This document shows positions 5,795 to 6,278 of a stretch of 6,278 nt of DNA, piece after piece. The translations under genes were made by a program, and so were the position numbers. The stretch's first letter is position 1. Every line of letters starts with the position of its first letter. Under the pieces are notes generated by a model that was not told the DNA's origin, ran no database searches, and saw only the letters and a program-made list of their open reading frames with translations. Source of the DNA: an uncultured Clostridia bacterium (GTDB taxonomy: Bacteria > Bacillota > Clostridia > Christensenellales > Borkfalkiaceae); contig CANROI010000081.1 of NCBI GenBank assembly GCA_947632165.1, positions 1 to 6,278 of the forward strand, written 5' to 3'.

Positions 5795-6278
5795 AATACA
5801 CCGAACTGACCATTCACACCACATCGGAGGCGAGCGAGATCGTCTCCGACGTCATTTGGGAATACACCGATCTCGGCGTCGCCGTCTCCGATTTCAACGA
5901 CGTTCTCGCCCTTCAGCGGGACAGCACCGTCTTTTGGGACTACATGGACGACGAACTCGCCGTGCCGCGGAAGGACGTGCTTGTGAAGTGCTTCTTCCTG
6001 CCCGCGGAGGCGGAGCAAAAGATCGCCGCGGTGATGGGGGAGATCCGCGCGCGGCGGGAACTCTCGGCGGGCGCGATCGACTTCGGCACCCTCGAGGAGA
6101 CGAAGCGTGAGATCGACGGAGACGATTGGATCGACATCTGGAAGAAGCATTTCCGCCCCATCCGGATCGGCGGGATCGTCGTCGTGCCCGAGTGGATCTC
6201 CTACACAAAAGAGGGGGACGAAGAGATCGTGTCCCTCGATTCGAGCATGGCGTTCGGCACGGGCGAACACGAGACGAC
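5791..6278 (+). CDS. prmA: Ribosomal protein L11 methyltransferase, 3' end missing
   Basis: An S-adenosylmethionine-dependent methyltransferase that trimethylates ribosomal protein L11 in the cytoplasm. The 162 visible residues cover the N-terminal substrate-recognition domain (MKYTELTIHTTSEASE, with DLGVAVSDFNDV around residues 27-38), the linker DWIDIWKKHFRPIRIG (112-127), and the start of the catalytic domain, SLDSSMAFGTGEHETT (148-163 in the family pattern; the window ends in the last threonine). AFGTGxHxTT is characteristic of PrmA. The frame is open to the window edge. The ATG lies inside the stop of the RNase gene (ATGA, 5791-5794) and is preceded by GGGGGAG (5779-5785) with five bases of spacing, so the two are translationally coupled. 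In Bacillota prmA more often follows dnaJ and precedes rsmE; neither is visible here. Loss of the 3' part is only the window edge. Confidence 0.92.
   Translation, partial: MKYTELTIHTTSEASEIVSDVIWEYTDLGVAVSDFNDVLALQRDSTVFWDYMDDELAVPRKDVLVKCFFLPAEAEQKIAAVMGEIRARRELSAGAIDFGTLEETKREIDGDDWIDIWKKHFRPIRIGGIVVVPEWISYTKEGDEEIVSLDSSMAFGTGEHET

Noticed and set aside
5743..6270. Minus-strand open frame of 175 residues at the right end
   Set aside because: It is opposite prmA, whose N-terminal and SAM-binding motifs are unmistakable.

Overview
The window reads as a GC-rich member of the Bacillota (class Clostridia is the best guess). The lineage evidence is gene content and order. A SpoIVFA-like protein is followed by a SpoIVFB-like intramembrane protease and then, one gene later, by an RNase E/G-family gene. 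That neighbourhood is familiar from clostridial chromosomes. Coding regions strongly prefer G/C in third positions, while the short intergenic gaps are AT-rich. All genes lie on the plus strand, and I see no mobile element, CRISPR array, tRNA or rRNA.

Layout. (1) Positions 1-813 hold the C-terminal two thirds of a cysteine desulfurase, cut by the window edge. (2) A 137-bp intergenic region (814-950) holds a hairpin with a T-run that looks like a terminator, four copies of a GAAAAtTCCC-like motif in both orientations, and a candidate sigma-E-type promoter. (3) Positions 951-1682 encode a single-pass membrane protein with a degenerate LytM/M23 domain (SpoIVFA-like). It overlaps a site-2-type metalloprotease with a C-terminal CBS-like segment (SpoIVFB-like) that ends at 2502. 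(4) Positions 2534-4246 encode a signal-less glycoside hydrolase family 2 enzyme. Its likely promoter places the transcription start at or next to the ATG, so the mRNA may be leaderless. (5) Positions 4289-5794 encode an RNase E/G-family endonuclease with its own promoter and a short leader that could fold over the ribosome-binding site. (6) From 5791 to the right edge is the N-terminal part of PrmA (ribosomal protein L11 methyltransferase), joined to the RNase gene by an ATGA stop/start overlap.

How they fit together. The SpoIVFA/SpoIVFB pair would be a membrane protease and its partner. In Bacillus subtilis this pair processes pro-sigma-K in the mother cell. Nothing else in the window proves that this organism sporulates. 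The RNase and PrmA form a translationally coupled RNA-processing/ribosome-modification unit. The GH2 enzyme has no obvious link to either neighbour and looks like an accessory insertion between two conserved blocks. The most interesting signals are regulatory: the leaderless GH2 promoter, two promoters that reuse the upstream gene's stop codon, and the leader hairpin in front of the RNase gene. I found no clearly new multi-gene system.
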